NCBI RefSeq assembly: GCF_000711295.1 | Contig: NZ_JOMJ01000003.1 | Coordinates: 2,429,501 to 2,493,500 of the forward strand | Direction of reading: 5' to 3' | DNA: 64,000 nucleotides | Origin: Desulfohalovibrio reitneri | GTDB taxonomy: Bacteria; Desulfobacterota; Desulfovibrionia; Desulfovibrionales; Desulfovibrionaceae | Part shown: in pieces, positions 52,870 to 64,000 of the stretch | How the letters are laid out: the number at the start of each line of letters is the position of its first letter | How positions within the stretch are numbered: the stretch's first letter is position 1 | Notes under the pieces: model-generated | Told to the model about the DNA's origin: nothing | Database searches by the model: none | What the model saw: only the letters and a program-made list of their open reading frames with translations | Program-made: the position numbers and the translations under genes

Positions 52870-53687
52870 CGCCAGCGCACCGGGAGGTCCGGCCGGGGTG
52901 GCAGGCGGTGGTAGCGCAGGGCGGGGCGGCCCAGCATGAGCCCGCCGTACACCGCATGGCCCTCGGGCAGCTCCAGGTAGGCGGCCAGCTCCGGAAACTC
53001 CGAGGCCGCGCTTGTCACCAGCCCGGCCCAGCAGGTGCCCAGGCCCCGGGCCTGGGCGGCCAGGTCCAGGTGGGTCAGGGCGATGGCCGCATCCTGGGCC
53101 ATGTGCGCCTGGTCGGACGGCGCGTGGGCCAGCACCAGGTTGGGCGCGCCCCGGCAGATGAGGTCCTCGCCCTCTTGCCAGCGCTCCAGGAAGAAACGGG
53201 CGAAGGCGCGGCGGCCCTCGTCCTCGGCCTGTTCCATGACGTTGCCCAGCCAGCCCGCGCACAGCCGGGCCACGTCCGCCACCGAGGTGCGTTCGGTGAA
53301 GGCGATCCAGCGCACGGCGCGGCGGTTCACCGCCGTGGGCGCGGCCCTGGCGGCGTGCAGCAGTTCGGCGATCTCCTCCCTGGACAGCGGTTTGGGCGCG
53401 TAGGCGCGCACCGAGCGGCGGGAGTGGAGCAGGCGGTCCACGGCCTTGGGCTCGGGCAGGTCCAACGGGGTGGCTGGGGGGCAGTCTGCGGCCGTCCAGC
53501 GGCCAACGCCGATGGCTCCTTCCGGGCAGGCCGCCAGGCAGTGCCCGCAGGCGATGCAACTGGATTCGGCCCCCTCCACTGTGCGTGGGAAGCCGTCATC
53601 CCCCATGACGTAGAGCTTGGCGGGACAGACCCGCACGCAGGCCCCGTCGCCGCTGCATCGGTCGTAATCGATCTTGAGCGTCGGCAT
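52866..53687 (-). CDS. Ferredoxin-nitroreductase fusion protein
   Basis: 273 residues. Residues 1-65 form a 2[4Fe-4S] ferredoxin domain (CSGDGACVRVCP and CIACGHCLAACP). Residues 80-270 are a nitroreductase/FMN domain: RRSVRAYAPKPLSREEIAEL, LHAARAAPTAVNRRAVRWIA and ALTHLDLAAQARGLGTCWAG. Such proteins take electrons from iron-sulfur donors to FMN and reduce nitro compounds or quinones; the substrate is unknown. The next gene is coupled by overlap, and a DUF302 gene lies directly upstream in the same direction. Confidence 0.9.
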   Translation of the reverse strand: MPTLKIDYDRCSGDGACVRVCPAKLYVMGDDGFPRTVEGAESSCIACGHCLAACPEGAIGVGRWTAADCPPATPLDLPEPKAVDRLLHSRRSVRAYAPKPLSREEIAELLHAARAAPTAVNRRAVRWIAFTERTSVADVARLCAGWLGNVMEQAEDEGRRAFARFFLERWQEGEDLICRGAPNLVLAHAPSDQAHMAQDAAIALTHLDLAAQARGLGTCWAGLVTSAASEFPELAAYLELPEGHAVYGGLMLGRPALRYHRLPPRPDLPVRWR

Positions 53688-53688
53688 G

Positions 53689-54174
53689 TCATTCTCCCGC
53701 GGCCCGGCGGGCGAACCCCGCCAGGGCTTCTTCGATCTTGCGCAGGCTCTCGCCGCAGCCGGTGATGCCGTGGCGGCGGGCCAGGTAATCGGGGTCGTTG
53801 TAGACGATCCAGGTCTGGCCGTGCCCCTGGCCGAACTCCGACGGTCCGCTGAATACCAGCATCTTCTGGGGCAGGTCGATGGCCATGGTGCGGGCGCACT
53901 GCATCAGCGGGGTTCCCGCACCGGGGTTGCCGAAGAGGACCACGGTGGTGGGCGGCAGCTCCAGGCCCGCACGCTTTGCCCCGTCGGCATGGTCGATGAC
54001 CGCGAATACGGTCATGCCCCGCTTTTCGAGGTCGCTGGTCAGGCGTTTCACGGTCTTTTTCACGGAGTGGCCGCTTTTTACCGGCACCAGCCCGGCGGCG
54101 GCGTGCGATTGCCCGGGCGCGAGCAGAAGCGCGGTCAGCAAGGCGGCGGCGAGCAGGCGGGGAATCCTGGACAT
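53689..54174 (-). CDS. Exported DUF302 protein
   Basis: 161 residues from MSRIPRLLAAALLTALLLAP with a signal peptide to about residue 25. The rest is DUF302: KKTVKRLTSDLEKRGMTVFA, TTVVLFGNPGAGTPLMQCAR and MAIDLPQKMLVF. The family occurs in the periplasm and cytoplasm in many bacteria; its biochemical role is not settled, though some members are linked to sulfur or metal stress. Directly followed by the nitroreductase fusion (1 base), so one operon. Confidence 0.85.
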   Translation of the reverse strand: MSRIPRLLAAALLTALLLAPGQSHAAAGLVPVKSGHSVKKTVKRLTSDLEKRGMTVFAVIDHADGAKRAGLELPPTTVVLFGNPGAGTPLMQCARTMAIDLPQKMLVFSGPSEFGQGHGQTWIVYNDPDYLARRHGITGCGESLRKIEEALAGFARRAAGE

Positions 54175-54241
54175 GGGTCCTCCTGGTTTCAGCCAGCCTA
54201 CCACGCCCATTCGAGCGCGGACAACAGTCCAGTGAAAAAGG

Positions 54242-56580
<2,339 letters not shown>

Positions 56581-56659
56581 CCGGCGAAACCCGAATCCCG
56601 CCGCCCCGGCCGGTCCCGCCGACCGGGGCGGCCGCAGAATGTCCCCGTTCGGAGGACAC

Positions 56660-57361
56660 ATGCGAGCCGCGACATACAGCCGCAAGGGCCTCCGCGACGA
56701 GAACCAGGACCGGGCCGTGGCCAGGGCCGTCGAGGATGGCTGGCTGCTGGCCGTGGCCGACGGCATGGGCGGCGAGGCCGGAGGCGGCCTGGCCGCCGAA
56801 CTGGCCGTGGCCGCGCTGGAGGATTTTTCGCCCGGCCCCGACGCCCCGGCTGCCCTGGCCGAGGCCATCCGCCGGGCCGATCGCGACATCCACGCCCGCG
56901 CCGAGGCCGATCCCTCCCTGACCCGCATGGGCACCACCCTCACCGCCGCCTGGGTCGCGGGCGGCACGGTCCACTGGGCCCACGCCGGGGACAGCCGCCT
57001 GTATATCTTCTCCCAAGGCAACCTGCGCCAACTCACCCGCGACCACAACTACGCCGGGGAACTGGTGGCTGCGGGGGAATTGAGCAAGGCCGAGGCGGAG
57101 CACCACCCCATGCGAAACGTGCTGGAGCAGTGCGTGGGCTGCCCGGCCATGGAGCCGGAGACAGGTTCCGAGGCCGTGAACTCCGGCGGCGTTCTGCTGT
57201 TGTGTTCGGACGGCCTGTCCGCCCCGCTGGGTGACGAAGGCCTGGCCCGGGAACTGGCCCAAGGCGGCCAGCCGGAGGACCTGGCCCGAGCCCTGGTGGA
57301 CAAGGCCCTGGCGGCTGGCGGCACGGACAACGCCACCGTGGTGGTGGCCGTGGCCGAGTAG
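56660..57361 (+). CDS. PP2C-type protein serine/threonine phosphatase
   Basis: 233 residues from the ATG at 56660, chosen for GGAGG at 6 bases; an ATG at 56639 adds 7. The PP2C core is complete: KGLRDENQDRAVARAVEDGW, LAVADGMGGEAGGGLAAELA, MGTTLTAAWVAGGTVHWAHA, GDSRLYIF, LLLLCSDGLSAPLGDEGLAR and GTDNATVVVAVA, with the metal-binding Asp residues in place. It has no membrane or sensor part. A partner kinase is not in the window. Confidence 0.92.
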   Translation: MRAATYSRKGLRDENQDRAVARAVEDGWLLAVADGMGGEAGGGLAAELAVAALEDFSPGPDAPAALAEAIRRADRDIHARAEADPSLTRMGTTLTAAWVAGGTVHWAHAGDSRLYIFSQGNLRQLTRDHNYAGELVAAGELSKAEAEHHPMRNVLEQCVGCPAMEPETGSEAVNSGGVLLLCSDGLSAPLGDEGLARELAQGGQPEDLARALVDKALAAGGTDNATVVVAVAE

Positions 57362-57581
57362 CTCCTTCTCCCCGCCCCGATGGACCGGGGTTGCATCCCC
57401 TTTACGATGGCGTCTGACTCGCCGCGCCGCGCGCGGACGAATGGTGCACCGTGCGTCCCGGTGCCGCCTGGGCAGGGCACGGTGGAGAGGGTACCCGGCG
57501 GCGGGCCAGGGGCACAACTGTCGCCAAGATGGCGAATCTGTACTAAATTCATCGCCTCGAAACAGCCAAGGAGACGACCCG

Positions 57582-58439
57582 ATGAACGAACGCCTGCTCA
57601 ATCTGGCCATCGTGCAGATGCCCATCAGCCCGGATGCCGGGGAGAACGTGGATTTTCTGGCCGAGCGCTTGGAGGCGCTGGAGGACGAGGTCCGCAGGCC
57701 GGACCTGGTGGTGGGGGTGGAATACGGCATCGCCCCGCAGAAGCCGGAGCCAGTGGACGGGGAGATCATGCGGCGGCTGGGGGAACTGGCCGCCAAACAT
57801 CAGGTGGCGCTTTTGCCCGGCTCCATGAAAATGGTCGCCCCCGGCGAGGAGGGCTTCCGCAACGCCGCCCCCTTCTTCGGCCCGGACGGCTCGCTTTTGG
57901 GCGTTTACGACAAGATGGTGCCCTGGGACACGGCCCTGGAGGCGGGCACCATCCCCGGCGACGAGTACCTCATGGTGGAGCTGCCCGGCTCCGGCGCGCG
58001 CATCGGGGTGCTCATCTGCTTCGACGCCGACTTCCCCGAGATAGCCCGCACCCTGACCCTGATGGGGTCCGAGGTGCTGATCCAGCTTTCCATGGACCCC
58101 GATTCCATCCCGCCGCAGTACCGCGACGTGAAGGTGGCCCGGGCTATCGAGAACCAAGCCTTCTACGTCTATACCTGCGGGGCCGGGGACTACGGCTCCA
58201 TGCACCTGCGCGGCCGCTCCCTGGTGGTCGGCCCGGAGGGCGACACCGTGTTCGAGGCGGGGGAGGCCGCCACCACCAGCCTGATCACCCTGGAGCTGGG
58301 CCGGGTGGCCAACGCCCGAAGGCGCGGCTCCTGGCACCAGGTCGCCCAGCTGGACGCCCTGCGCCAGAACGCCCCGGAGCAGCCCTTCGCCGGGCGCGAG
58401 CTGGAGAGCCCGCTTTTCACCGAGTACTGGCCCGAGTAG
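57582..58439 (+). CDS. Nitrilase-superfamily carbon-nitrogen hydrolase
   Basis: 285 residues from the ATG at 57582 (AAGGAGA upstream). The catalytic triad is visible: E47 (GVEYGIAPQ), K111 (YDKMVPWDT) and C146 (GVLICFDADF). It cleaves C-N bonds of amides or nitriles; the exact substrate (omega-amidase, beta-ureidopropionase-like or other) cannot be told from the sequence. A single gene, convergent with the ACR3 gene that ends 3 bases after its stop. Confidence 0.88.
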   Translation: MNERLLNLAIVQMPISPDAGENVDFLAERLEALEDEVRRPDLVVGVEYGIAPQKPEPVDGEIMRRLGELAAKHQVALLPGSMKMVAPGEEGFRNAAPFFGPDGSLLGVYDKMVPWDTALEAGTIPGDEYLMVELPGSGARIGVLICFDADFPEIARTLTLMGSEVLIQLSMDPDSIPPQYRDVKVARAIENQAFYVYTCGAGDYGSMHLRGRSLVVGPEGDTVFEAGEAATTSLITLELGRVANARRRGSWHQVAQLDALRQNAPEQPFAGRELESPLFTEYWPE

Positions 58440-58442
58440 GGC

Positions 58443-59555
58443 TCACGACCCGGGCGTGTCCGGAGCCGTCCGGCAGCTGACGTGGCAGACCCCGGCCGGG
58501 GTCTCCACCGCATGGGGGAAGTAGCGTCGCTTGAAGAACAGGGCCACGTTGACCAGGGCGATGAGCACCGGCACCTCCACCAGCGGCCCGATGACCGCGG
58601 CGAAAGCCTGCCCCGAATCCAGCCCGAAGACCGCGATGGCCACGGCGATGGCCAGCTCGAAGTTGTTGGAGGCCGCGGTGAAGCTGAGGGTTGTGGCCTG
58701 CTCGTACGTGGCCTTGGCGCGGTGGGAAAGGTAGAAGGAAACCAGGAACATGGCCAGGAAGTAGATGGTCAGGGGAATGGCCACCCGCACCACGTCCAGG
58801 GGCAGCTCCACCACTTTGTCCCCCTTGAGGGAGAACATGACCAGGATGGTGAAGAGCAGAAAGACCAGGGTCAGGGGGCTGATGCGGGGGATGAACTGGT
58901 CGTCGTACCAGCGCTCCCCCTTGAGGCGCAGCCCGATGAAGCGGGTCAGCATGCCCGCCAGGAAGGGGACGCCCAGGTAGATGAACACGGTGCGGGCGAT
59001 CTGGCCCATGGAGATGTCCACCACCATGCCCTCCAAGCCGAACCAGTCGGGCAGCACGGTGATAAAGACCCAGGCGTAGACCGAGAAGAAAAGCACCTGG
59101 AAGATGGAATTGAAGGCCACCAGCCCGGCGCAGTACTCGCAGTCGCCCCGGGCCAGGTCGTTCCAGACGATGACCATGGCGATGCAGCGGGCCAGGCCGA
59201 TGAGGATGAGGCCCACCATGTACTCGTTGTGGCCGGAAAGGAAGGCCAGGGCCAGGCCGAACATGAGCACCGGGCCGATGAGCCAGTTCTGGATAAGCGA
59301 CAGCCCCAGCACCCGCGTGTTGCGGAACACCTCCCCCAGCCGCTCGTACTTCACCTTGGCCAGGGGCGGGTACATCATCAGGATGAGGCCGATGGCGATG
59401 GGGATGTTGGTGGTGCCCACGCTGAAGGCGTTGATGGTCTCCTTGACTCCGGGATGGAGATAGCCCAGCCCCACGCCCACGAGCATGGCCAGGAATATCC
59501 ACAGGGTCAGGAAGCGGTCCAGGAAGGAGAGTTTCTTGATGGCGGGGTCGCTCAT
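58443..59555 (-). CDS. acr3: Arsenite efflux transporter, ACR3 family
   Basis: 370 residues from the ATG at 59555, with about 10 membrane helices. ACR3 features: [40 protein letters not shown], and the [20 protein letters not shown] helix with the conserved Cys. A second functional stretch is [20 protein letters not shown]. It exports arsenite (and possibly antimonite) by proton exchange. It lies 22 bases after arsR on the same strand, so the pair forms an arsenic-responsive operon. The C-terminal tail has extra Cys ([10 protein letters not shown]). Confidence 0.93.
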   Translation of the reverse strand: MSDPAIKKLSFLDRFLTLWIFLAMLVGVGLGYLHPGVKETINAFSVGTTNIPIAIGLILMMYPPLAKVKYERLGEVFRNTRVLGLSLIQNWLIGPVLMFGLALAFLSGHNEYMVGLILIGLARCIAMVIVWNDLARGDCEYCAGLVAFNSIFQVLFFSVYAWVFITVLPDWFGLEGMVVDISMGQIARTVFIYLGVPFLAGMLTRFIGLRLKGERWYDDQFIPRISPLTLVFLLFTILVMFSLKGDKVVELPLDVVRVAIPLTIYFLAMFLVSFYLSHRAKATYEQATTLSFTAASNNFELAIAVAIAVFGLDSGQAFAAVIGPLVEVPVLIALVNVALFFKRRYFPHAVETPAGVCHVSCRTAPDTPGS

Positions 59556-59577
59556 GGCGGTCTCCTGAAATGAAGGA

Positions 59578-59925
59578 CTAGTCGCAGGCATCGGGGGCCT
59601 TGGCGGCCAGGTGGCCGAGCAGGCGGGCGTGGTCCTCGTCCGCCCCGGCCTGGCCGGGCAGCCCGGCCAGAAGGGCGTCCAGCACTCCGGCCAGGGCGGG
59701 ATTTCCCGGCTGGGACAGGGAGTAGTAGACCCATTTGCCGCCGCGCCGGGAGTCCACCCAGCCGCCGTGGCGCAGCACGGCCATGTGCCGGGAGATGGTG
59801 GACTGCGGCAGGTCCAGGGCGGCCATGAGGTCGCAGACACACAACTCCCCGTGCTGCAGCAGGCGCATGACGCGCAGCCGGGTGGGGTCGGCCAGGGCCT
59901 TGAGGCGTTGGGCCAGTTCGTTCAT
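59578..59925 (-). CDS. arsR: ArsR/SmtB-family arsenite-responsive repressor
   Basis: 115 residues: [20 protein letters not shown], the metal-site helix with C29 and C31 ([14 protein letters not shown]) as in ArsR proteins that sense arsenite, and the recognition helix [20 protein letters not shown] with the wing GGKWVYYSL. Arsenite binding lifts repression of the arsR-acr3 operon. The promoter upstream (59936-59963) overlaps a repeat that could be its operator. Confidence 0.92.
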   Translation of the reverse strand: MNELAQRLKALADPTRLRVMRLLQHGELCVCDLMAALDLPQSTISRHMAVLRHGGWVDSRRGGKWVYYSLSQPGNPALAGVLDALLAGLPGQAGADEDHARLLGHLAAKAPDACD

Positions 59926-59935
59926 TCGGGCATTG

Positions 59936-59963
59936 TATCCGGATATGCGGATATGTCAATGGT
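59936..59963 (-). promoter_or_regulatory. arsR-acr3 promoter with overlapping operator-like repeats
   Basis: On the minus strand TTGACA and TACAAT are spaced 16 bases apart, and the spacer holds a repeated CATATCCG and an ATCCG..CGGAT dyad. An ideal place for ArsR to block transcription. Confidence 0.7.
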
Positions 59964-60133
59964 CGGCGGACAGGCCGGGCCAGATCGAAAGCTCTCTTGA
60001 CGAGCCGCCCCGGCCTCCCGGCGGATCGCCTCTCCCGCCGGGCGCCTTGCGGCTTCACCGCGTTCCGCGGGGTTTCACGCCGCTGGTTTGCTCACCTCGG
60101 TCTCCATGCTTGCTCTTTAGCATGCGCCGGGAG

Positions 60134-60177
60134 TTGACAGGCGTCTTTGGTGAATATAATGACTGACCCATCAGTCA
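60134..60177 (+). promoter_or_regulatory. TetR-gene promoter and perfect dyad operator
   Basis: TTGACA (60134-60139) and TATAAT (60155-60160) are 15 bases apart. The perfect dyad TGACTGA-CCCA-TCAGTCA lies at 60160-60177, overlapping the -10 box and 17 bases before the TetR start, so autorepression is likely. Confidence 0.8.
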
Positions 60178-60193
60178 CATAATTAGGGAAGTC

Positions 60194-60832
60194 ATGAAAG
60201 CCAAGAACAGCAGACGCAGCCGGCCGGGCCGTCCGCCCGACCCGGAGATGAAGCGGAGGCGGCGCGGGGATTTGTTGCGCCAGGCCGCCCTGCATTTCGC
60301 CCGCGACGGGTACGCCAAGACGGACATCGCGGCCATCGCCAGGGACGCGGGCTGCGCCAAGGGCACGGTCTACAACTACTTCAGCAGCAAGCGCGACCTC
60401 TTCCAGAAGGTTGTGGACCACGTCATGAATAGCCTGCTGGAGACCCTGGACGCGGTGGAGGACGCCGACCCGGTGGAGCATTTCAAGCAGTCCATCGAGG
60501 CGTTTCTGGCGTTTTTCGACGCCCACCCGGAGTACATCGAACTGCTCATTTTGGAGCGGGCTGAGTTCCGGGACCGCAAGAAGCCAACCTATCTGGAGTA
60601 CCGGGAAGCGCACCGCGTGGAGAAGCGCGCCCGCCTGGAGCGCACCATCCTCTCCGGCCTGTTCCGCCGCGTGCCCATCGACCAGACCCTGGATATGGTG
60701 GGCGACCTGCTCTACGGCACCATCTTCACCAACTATTTCGCCGGTCGCACCACCGGCCTCGAGCGCCAGGCCGCCAACATCGCCGACATTCTGCTGCACG
60801 GGCTGCTGCGGCCGGAAGCGCGGACCGGCTGA
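60194..60832 (+). CDS. TetR-family repressor of the RND efflux operon
   Basis: 212 residues. The N-terminal helix-turn-helix is typical (AALHFARDGYAKTDIAAIAR, DAGCAKGTVYNYFSSKRDLF). The C-terminal ligand domain has LLILERAEFRDRKKPTYLEY, with the YRE stretch common in AcrR/NfxB-like regulators. It probably binds the dyad next to its own promoter and controls the adaptor-pump genes 120 bases downstream; the ligand is unknown. A strongly basic N-terminus (MKAKNSRRSRPGRPPDPEMK) precedes the DNA-binding helices. Confidence 0.88.
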   Translation: MKAKNSRRSRPGRPPDPEMKRRRRGDLLRQAALHFARDGYAKTDIAAIARDAGCAKGTVYNYFSSKRDLFQKVVDHVMNSLLETLDAVEDADPVEHFKQSIEAFLAFFDAHPEYIELLILERAEFRDRKKPTYLEYREAHRVEKRARLERTILSGLFRRVPIDQTLDMVGDLLYGTIFTNYFAGRTTGLERQAANIADILLHGLLRPEARTG

Positions 60833-60952
60833 CCAGCGGCCCGGCCGCCGTCCGCCGTTGCCGCGCCACCGTCCGTGGTGTCGCGGTGTGGCTTCGTTCG
60901 CAGGCGGCCGCGGGAACGAACAAACGACCCGAAATCCGGGGGGAACAGGGAA

Positions 60953-62212
60953 ATGGACCCGAATTTAAAAGAGACAGGCGGCGCGGCCAACGGCAAGCGG
61001 CGTTTCCTGGCCAGCCTCATCCAGCGCGCCGTGGTCATTATGGTTCTGCTGGGCGTGGTGGCCGGCGGCATCATGTACATGCGCCAGGCCGACCCCAAGC
61101 CCGAGGCGGTGCAAAGCCGTGGCGCGGGCGGGCCCGTGCCGGTCAAGGCGGTCACGCTCACCCCGCGCGACGTGCCCCTGCAACCGGTCTACCTGGGGCA
61201 GGCAGAGGCCTCCCAGACCGTGCAGATCCGCGCACGGGTGCGCGGCTTTCTGCAGAGCAAGCATTTCGAGGAGGGCAGCCGGGTGGAGAAGGGCCAGCTG
61301 CTGTTCCGCATCGATCCCCGCTCCTTCCAGGCGGAGCTTGAACTGGCGCGGTCGCGGCTGGCCAGCGCCCAGGCGCAGTTCGAGCGCGCCACCCAGAAGG
61401 TGCGCCGCTACAGCCGGCTGGTTTCCAGCAACGCCGCCACCCAGGATGAACTGGAGGAATGGCAGACCGAAAAGAGCGTGGCCCGGGCCACCATCCGCAT
61501 GGAGAAGGCGCGCATCACCCAGGCCGAGCTGGACTTGGGCTACACCACCGTGGAGTCGCCCATCACCGGCCTCATCGGCATGGCCCAAAAGGACGTGGGC
61601 AGCTACGTGGGCGACGCCTCCAACGGCCTGCTGGCCGTGGTGGAAAAGGTGGACCCCATCTACGTGCGCTACACCGTCAGCGAGCAGGACATCCTGCGGG
61701 CGCGGCGGCTGGCGGAAAAGGGCAAGGTTTCCCGCCCCTCCCTGGAGAACATGCGGCTGCGCGTGACCCTGGCAGACGGCAGCCAGTACCCGCACGAGGG
61801 GCGCATCAGCTACGCCGACCCGGAGATCGACCCGGAGACGGGCACGGCTGTCATGCGCGGCACCATCCCCAACCCGGACGGCGATCTCATGCCCGGGCAG
61901 TTCGTGCATGTGCGCCAGGTGGGCGTGAAACGGCTGGACGCGTTGCTCGCGCCCAAGAAGGCGGTCATCCAGAACCCCACCGGGGCCATGGTCTACGTGG
62001 CGGACGGGGACGGCAAGGCGCAAATCCGGCCTGTGAAGCTGGGTGAGTGGCACGAGGACGGATGGATCGTGGAGTCCGGGCTGAAGCCGGGCGAACGGGT
62101 CATCGTCAACAAGCTCATGCAGCTCAAGCCGGGCGCGGACGTCGATGTCGCCGAGGTGGCCCCCGGTAATCTGGCCGAGGGCGAAGCGGTGCGCACCGCC
62201 GGGGAAATGTAG
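60953..62212 (+). CDS. RND efflux periplasmic adaptor (second system)
   Basis: 419 residues from the ATG at 60953 (the frame is open to 60875). An N-terminal helix at about 21-40 (IQRAVVIMVLLGVVAGGIMY) anchors it. The lipoyl and hairpin domains follow: TVQIRARVRGFLQSKHFEEG, LFRIDPRSFQAELELARSRL, and DLGYTTVESPITGLIGMAQK. The membrane-proximal domain is complete. It couples the pump encoded 2 bases downstream to an outer-membrane channel. It is only distantly related to the adaptor at 6973-8106. Confidence 0.92.
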   Translation: MDPNLKETGGAANGKRRFLASLIQRAVVIMVLLGVVAGGIMYMRQADPKPEAVQSRGAGGPVPVKAVTLTPRDVPLQPVYLGQAEASQTVQIRARVRGFLQSKHFEEGSRVEKGQLLFRIDPRSFQAELELARSRLASAQAQFERATQKVRRYSRLVSSNAATQDELEEWQTEKSVARATIRMEKARITQAELDLGYTTVESPITGLIGMAQKDVGSYVGDASNGLLAVVEKVDPIYVRYTVSEQDILRARRLAEKGKVSRPSLENMRLRVTLADGSQYPHEGRISYADPEIDPETGTAVMRGTIPNPDGDLMPGQFVHVRQVGVKRLDALLAPKKAVIQNPTGAMVYVADGDGKAQIRPVKLGEWHEDGWIVESGLKPGERVIVNKLMQLKPGADVDVAEVAPGNLAEGEAVRTAGEM

Positions 62213-62214
62213 CC

Positions 62215-64000
62215 ATGTTTTCCCGCTTTTTCATCGACAGGCCGGTGCTGGCCTGCGTGCTGTCCATCCTCATCATGCTGGCGGGGACGGTCTCCATCTT
62301 CGTGCTGCCCATCGCGGAGTATCCCCAGATCACCCCGCCCACCATCCAGATCAACGCCAAGTACCCCGGCGCGGACGCCAAGACGGCGGCCAAGTCCGTG
62401 GCCTCGCCCATCGAGCAGGAGTTGAGCGGGGTGAAGAACCTGCTCTACTTCAGCTCCATGTGCTCCAACAACGGCGCGGTGAAGATCGTGGCCACCTTCG
62501 AGATCGGCACGGACCAGGACATGGCCGCGGTGGAGGTGCAGAACCGCCTCTCCATCGCCGAGCCGCGCCTGCCCTCGGAGGTGGTGCGCCAGGGCGTCAC
62601 CGTCACCAAGTCCTCCACCAGCATGCTGGGCGTCATCTCCCTGGAGTCCGACGGCCGCTACGACGACGTGTTTTTGAGCAACTACGCCACCATCAACTTG
62701 GTGGACCGGCTCAAGCGCGTGCCCGGCGTGGGCGACGTGACCGTCTTTGGCACCAAGGACTACTCCATGCGGATCTGGGTGGACCCGGACCAGCTGGCCA
62801 CCCGCGGGCTGACCGTTTCCGAGGTGGCCGCGGCCATTCGCGAGCAGAACGCCGTTTTCCCCGCGGGAACCATCGGCCAACGCCCCTCGGACGGCGAGAC
62901 GGAATTGACCGTGCCCGTGCTGACCAGGGGGCGGCTGCAGAAGGTCTCGGAGTACGAGGACATCATCCTGCGGGCCAACCCGGACGGCTCCACCCTGCGG
63001 CTGAAGGACGTGGCCCGGGTGGAGATGGGCGCGCAGAGCTACGACATGTTCGGCCGGGTGGAGGGCAACCCCACCACCCTCATGCCCGTCTACCTGCAGG
63101 TGGGGGCCAACGCCCTGGAGACCATCGAGGGTGTGCGCGAGGCCATGGACAGCGCGGCCGAGAGCTTCCCGCCAGGCGTCTCCTACCGCTTCCCCCACGA
63201 CACAACCACCTTCATCGACGCCTCCATGGAGGAGGTTGTGCACACCCTGCTGGAAGCGGTGGTGCTGGTGCTGGCGGTGGTCTTCCTCTTCCTGCAGTCC
63301 TGGCGGGCCACGCTCATTCCGCTGCTAGCCGTGCCGGTGGCCATTGTGGGCACTTTCGGCGGCATGCTGGCCCTGGGCTTCTCCATCAACACGTTGACCA
63401 TGTTCGGTCTGGTGCTGGCCATCGGCATCGTGGTGGACGACGCCATCGTGGTGGTGGAGAACGTGGAGCGCATCATGCACGAGGAGGGGTTGTCCCCGCG
63501 CGACGCCACCATCAAGGCCATGAACCAGGTCACGGGGGCGCTGGTGGCCATCGTGCTGGTGCTGTCCGCGGTATTCGTGCCCGTGGCCTTCCTGGGCGGG
63601 CTCACCGGCCAGCTCTACCAGCAGTTCGCCGTGACCATCGCCGTGTCCGTGGCCATCTCCGGGCTGGTGGCGCTCACCCTCAGCCCGGCGCTGTGCCGCC
63701 TCATCCTGCGTCCCTCCCGGGGCGAGCCTTTCGTCGTTTTCCGCTGGTTCAACCGCTTCTTCGAGTCCATGACCTCCGGCTACACCGCCGGGGTGCGCAA
63801 GGCCATCCGCTACGTGCCCATCACCCTGGCTGTCTTCGGCATCCTCTGCTGGGCGGCCTACGGGCTGCAGCAGCGGGTTCCCGGCGGCTTTTTGCCGGCG
63901 GAGGACAAGGGGTACATCCTCAGCTTCGTCATGTTGCCGGACGGGGCCTCCCTGGACCGCACGGACGAGCTGACCCGCGAGGTGGAGGCGTACCTCCTGG
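62215..64000 (+). CDS. RND efflux pump, hydrophobe/amphiphile type (3' end outside window)
   Basis: The first 595 residues of an AcrB-like pump. TM1 (MFSRFFIDRPVLACVLSILI), the porter domain, and the helices with the proton-relay DD pair (VLAIGIVVDDAIVVVENVER) are intact. The family is typified by AcrB/MexB and exports drugs, bile-like compounds or solvents. It is preceded by its adaptor with 2 bases between, and by a TetR gene. The frame runs open to the end of the window. Confidence 0.93.
   Translation, partial: MFSRFFIDRPVLACVLSILIMLAGTVSIFVLPIAEYPQITPPTIQINAKYPGADAKTAAKSVASPIEQELSGVKNLLYFSSMCSNNGAVKIVATFEIGTDQDMAAVEVQNRLSIAEPRLPSEVVRQGVTVTKSSTSMLGVISLESDGRYDDVFLSNYATINLVDRLKRVPGVGDVTVFGTKDYSMRIWVDPDQLATRGLTVSEVAAAIREQNAVFPAGTIGQRPSDGETELTVPVLTRGRLQKVSEYEDIILRANPDGSTLRLKDVARVEMGAQSYDMFGRVEGNPTTLMPVYLQVGANALETIEGVREAMDSAAESFPPGVSYRFPHDTTTFIDASMEEVVHTLLEAVVLVLAVVFLFLQSWRATLIPLLAVPVAIVGTFGGMLALGFSINTLTMFGLVLAIGIVVDDAIVVVENVERIMHEEGLSPRDATIKAMNQVTGALVAIVLVLSAVFVPVAFLGGLTGQLYQQFAVTIAVSVAISGLVALTLSPALCRLILRPSRGEPFVVFRWFNRFFESMTSGYTAGVRKAIRYVPITLAVFGILCWAAYGLQQRVPGGFLPAEDKGYILSFVMLPDGASLDRTDELTREVEAYLL

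Overview
The window looks like chromosomal DNA of a sulfate-reducing deltaproteobacterium of the Desulfovibrio type (Desulfovibrionales). The reasons are a selenocysteine formate dehydrogenase with fdhE/fdhD and a tungsten/molybdenum accessory cluster, several DsrE-like proteins, a short ferredoxin, anaerobic cobalamin genes, and the order thrS-infC-rpmI-rplT-pheS-pheT-merR. Most of the window is very GC-rich (sampled lines about 68-73%). The part from about 5.7 to 26.5 kb is poorer in GC (sampled lines about 42-65%) and full of mobile-element remains, so it looks like an acquired or rearranged island. Percentages were counted by eye on single lines only.

Layout. 0-5.5 kb: the end of a radical-SAM/DUF2344 gene, a small conserved protein and a lipoprotein M16 peptidase. 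5.7-6.8 kb: two decayed tyrosine-recombinase genes. 7-12.7 kb: an RND efflux operon whose pump gene is split by an IS5-like element with a 6-bp target duplication. 12.8-15 kb: a large MscS-type channel. 15.5-23.5 kb: the formate dehydrogenase cluster fdhA (in-frame UGA read as selenocysteine), fdhB, fdhE, fdhD, an FmdE/MoeA-like fusion and a ModE-type winged-helix regulator. 23.7-26 kb: an IS1595-like transposase gene that seems to have lost its catalytic acids and has a dyad just upstream, then a complete IS3-family element. 26.7-27.6 kb: a PEP-CTERM surface protein.

28-36.4 kb: a degenerate GGDEF/TPR protein, a TrmO-like tRNA methyltransferase, holB, two tandem PilZ proteins and two tandem TPR proteins. 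36.4-43.3 kb: tRNA-Val and the thrS-infC-rpmI-rplT-pheS-pheT translation operon, in which infC has no ATG, GTG or TTG start. 43.5-52 kb: an ArsC-like protein without its catalytic Cys, a MerR regulator, a PAS histidine kinase, cbiC and cbiF, two DsrE-like proteins, a DUF1848 protein, a GAF-SpoIIE phosphatase, infA and an RRM protein. 52-60 kb: a ferredoxin-nitroreductase, DUF302, an MFS exporter, a DMSP-lyase-like cupin, a ferredoxin, a PP2C phosphatase, a nitrilase-type hydrolase and an arsR/ACR3 arsenite-resistance pair. 60-64 kb: a TetR regulator with a clear operator and a second RND operon that runs off the window.

Two structures not explained by the genes stand out. The first is a family of at least five related intergenic repeats (about 5.55, 26.3, 27.7, 43.4 and 47.7 kb), mostly in 3'-side spacers and with a long hairpin in two copies. 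The second is a pair of inverted near-identical short repeats (6.2 with 26.1 kb, and 15.1 with 26.3 kb) that converge on one 200-bp patch at 26.1-26.3 kb. No CRISPR array, rRNA or intact prophage was seen.
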